A stretch of 6,593 bases of DNA from Butyrivibrio sp. (GTDB lineage Bacteria; Bacillota_A; Clostridia; Lachnospirales; Lachnospiraceae): NCBI GenBank assembly GCA_017996845.1, contig JAGOGF010000134.1, positions 1 to 6,593 of the forward strand, in the 5' to 3' direction. Below are positions 6,286 to 6,593 of this stretch, one piece after another. Position numbers and translations under genes: made by a program. Within the stretch, counting starts at the first letter, position 1, and each line of letters begins with the position of its first letter. The notes beneath the pieces were generated by a model. That model was not told the DNA's origin, did no database searches, and was given only the letters and a program-made list of their open reading frames with translations.

Positions 6286-6417
6286 TGTATTTTTATATAG
6301 AATCATTTGAAATTTTTGTACAATTAATATAAGCATATAATCAAAGCCCAATTTAAAAGATTTTTCCCTGTTCTCAACCTTCATTTTCCCACAAAATTTT
6401 CGATTTTTTTCAGAGAA

Positions 6418-6437
6418 AATTTTCAGATTATTTCTGA
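6418..6437 (+). promoter_or_regulatory. Upstream CodY-like box / TTCAGA-N5-TCTGA dyad
   Basis: AATTTTCAGATTATT (6418-6432) differs from the CodY consensus AATTTTCWGAAAATT at two positions. The same DNA forms the inverted repeat TCAGA-TTATT-TCTGA (6423-6437). It touches the -35 region of the H-NOX promoter, so a bound repressor would block RNA polymerase. A related half-site pair, TTCAG-CC-CTGAA, is at 6442-6453. Confidence 0.4.
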
Positions 6438-6444
6438 CAATTTC

Positions 6445-6457
6445 AGCCCTGAATATG
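6445..6457. repeat. 13-bp direct repeat, right copy
   Basis: A perfect copy of AGCCCTGAATATG at 4861-4873. Its last two bases (TG) are part of the extended -10 element of the H-NOX promoter, so if this is an integration site the insertion left that promoter element intact. Confidence 0.5.
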
Positions 6458-6464
6458 CTATACT
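6456..6464 (+). promoter_or_regulatory. Extended -10 promoter of the H-NOX gene
   Basis: TGCTATACT is an extended -10 element (TGn followed by five of six TATAAT matches). CTGACA at 6434-6439 is a -35-like hexamer at a long 19-base spacing. The predicted start near 6471 gives a leader of about 65 bases. Confidence 0.55.
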
Positions 6465-6484
6465 GGACACAAAACAAAGGACTG

Positions 6485-6505
6485 TTTTTTCAGAAAATAT
6501 CTGAA
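6485..6505 (+). promoter_or_regulatory. Downstream CodY-like box / TTCAGA-N5-TCTGAA dyad in the leader
   Basis: TTTTTTCAGAAAATA (6485-6499) differs from the CodY consensus at three positions. TTCAGA-AAATA-TCTGAA (6489-6505) is a perfect 6-bp dyad of the same design as the one at 6423-6437. An outer pair, ACTGTT (6481-6486) and AACAGT (6514-6519), extends it, so the leader RNA could also fold into a nested stem. Confidence 0.4.
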
Positions 6506-6523
6506 GTTAAAGGAACAGTATAA

Positions 6524-6541
6524 ATGGAGATTATACTATGA
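6524..6541 (+). other. Five-codon upstream reading frame overlapping the H-NOX start
   Basis: ATG GAG ATT ATA CTA TGA encodes M-E-I-I-L. AAAGGA lies nine bases before its ATG, a usable ribosome site. Its stop overlaps the H-NOX start as ATGA, and its GAG belongs to the GGAG that serves H-NOX. It could couple or tune H-NOX translation, or be accidental. Confidence 0.3.
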
Positions 6542-6593
6542 AGGGTACAGTAGTTTCATCCTGGATAGAGTCATGCCGCAGGCTTTTCGGTGA
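6538..6593 (+). CDS. H-NOX (heme NO-binding) domain protein, N-terminal start (partial)
   Basis: Only 18 complete codons are visible, MKGTVVSSWIESCRRLFG, and the gene runs off the right edge. The peptide closely matches the start of clostridial H-NOX domains (MKGT-[IV]-V-x-x-W-I-x-[ST]-x-R-x-L-[YF]-G), including the N-terminus of the Thermoanaerobacter oxygen/NO sensor. H-NOX binds heme and senses NO or O2. In anaerobic Clostridia the domain is usually fused to a methyl-accepting chemotaxis module, but the rest is unseen, so stand-alone H-NOX is equally possible. GGAG lies eight bases before the ATG. The promoter carries repeated dyads, suggesting repression. It is divergent from the AT-rich unit to its left. 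Confidence 0.72.
   Translation, partial: MKGTVVSSWIESCRRLFG

Noticed and set aside
6286..6477. 64-residue upstream extension of the DUF6602-like protein
   Set aside because: It would cross the 13-bp repeat and the H-NOX promoter, its composition does not look coding, and no candidate ATG there has a proper ribosome site. The ATG at 6384 (GGGA three bases away) remains possible.

Overview
The window looks like chromosomal DNA of a low-to-moderate GC Firmicute, most likely a Clostridia/Lachnospiraceae-type gut or rumen bacterium. Reasons: GGAG-type ribosome binding sites, TATAAT-like promoters (two of the extended -10 class), a Bacillus/Clostridium-type oligo-1,6-glucosidase, a one-piece PAS/HD-GYP protein, and the start of an H-NOX gene. 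This is inference from style and families; no marker gene fixes the genus.

Layout. At 1-223 (+) is the C-terminal end of a CPBP (CAAX/Abi-type) membrane protease. It converges on a complete GH13 oligo-1,6-glucosidase (363-2042, -). A roughly 490-bp divergent control region (2043-2531) separates the glucosidase from a complete PAS + HD-GYP cyclic-di-GMP phosphodiesterase (2532-3536, +), which ends at a strong intrinsic terminator. Next, convergent, is a major facilitator transporter (3638-4833, -) broken by a single-base frameshift in a T6 run.

Region 4860-6460 holds an AT-rich two-gene unit on the minus strand. A DUF6602-like protein with a PD-(D/E)xK-type nuclease core (5398-6285) overlaps by 11 bp a short protein (5028-5408) that resembles the first palm half of Cas10/Cmr2-like proteins but stops before any GGDD motif. 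The unit has its own terminator (4910-4944) and sits between two copies of the 13-mer AGCCCTGAATATG (4861-4873 and 6445-6457). I read it as a transferred, partly decayed defence-like module. This is the most interesting part of the window, but assignment to a defence system is inference.

At the right edge (6538-6593, +) begins an H-NOX heme/nitric-oxide sensor gene, preceded by an extended -10 promoter, two TTCAGA-N5-TCTGAA-type dyads that also resemble CodY boxes, and a five-codon upstream reading frame whose stop overlaps the H-NOX start codon.

Apart from the overlapping pair, the genes look like independent transcription units: a sugar hydrolase, a cyclic-di-GMP enzyme and a gas sensor, with accessory DNA between. 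I saw no tRNA, rRNA, CRISPR array or insertion-sequence transposase.
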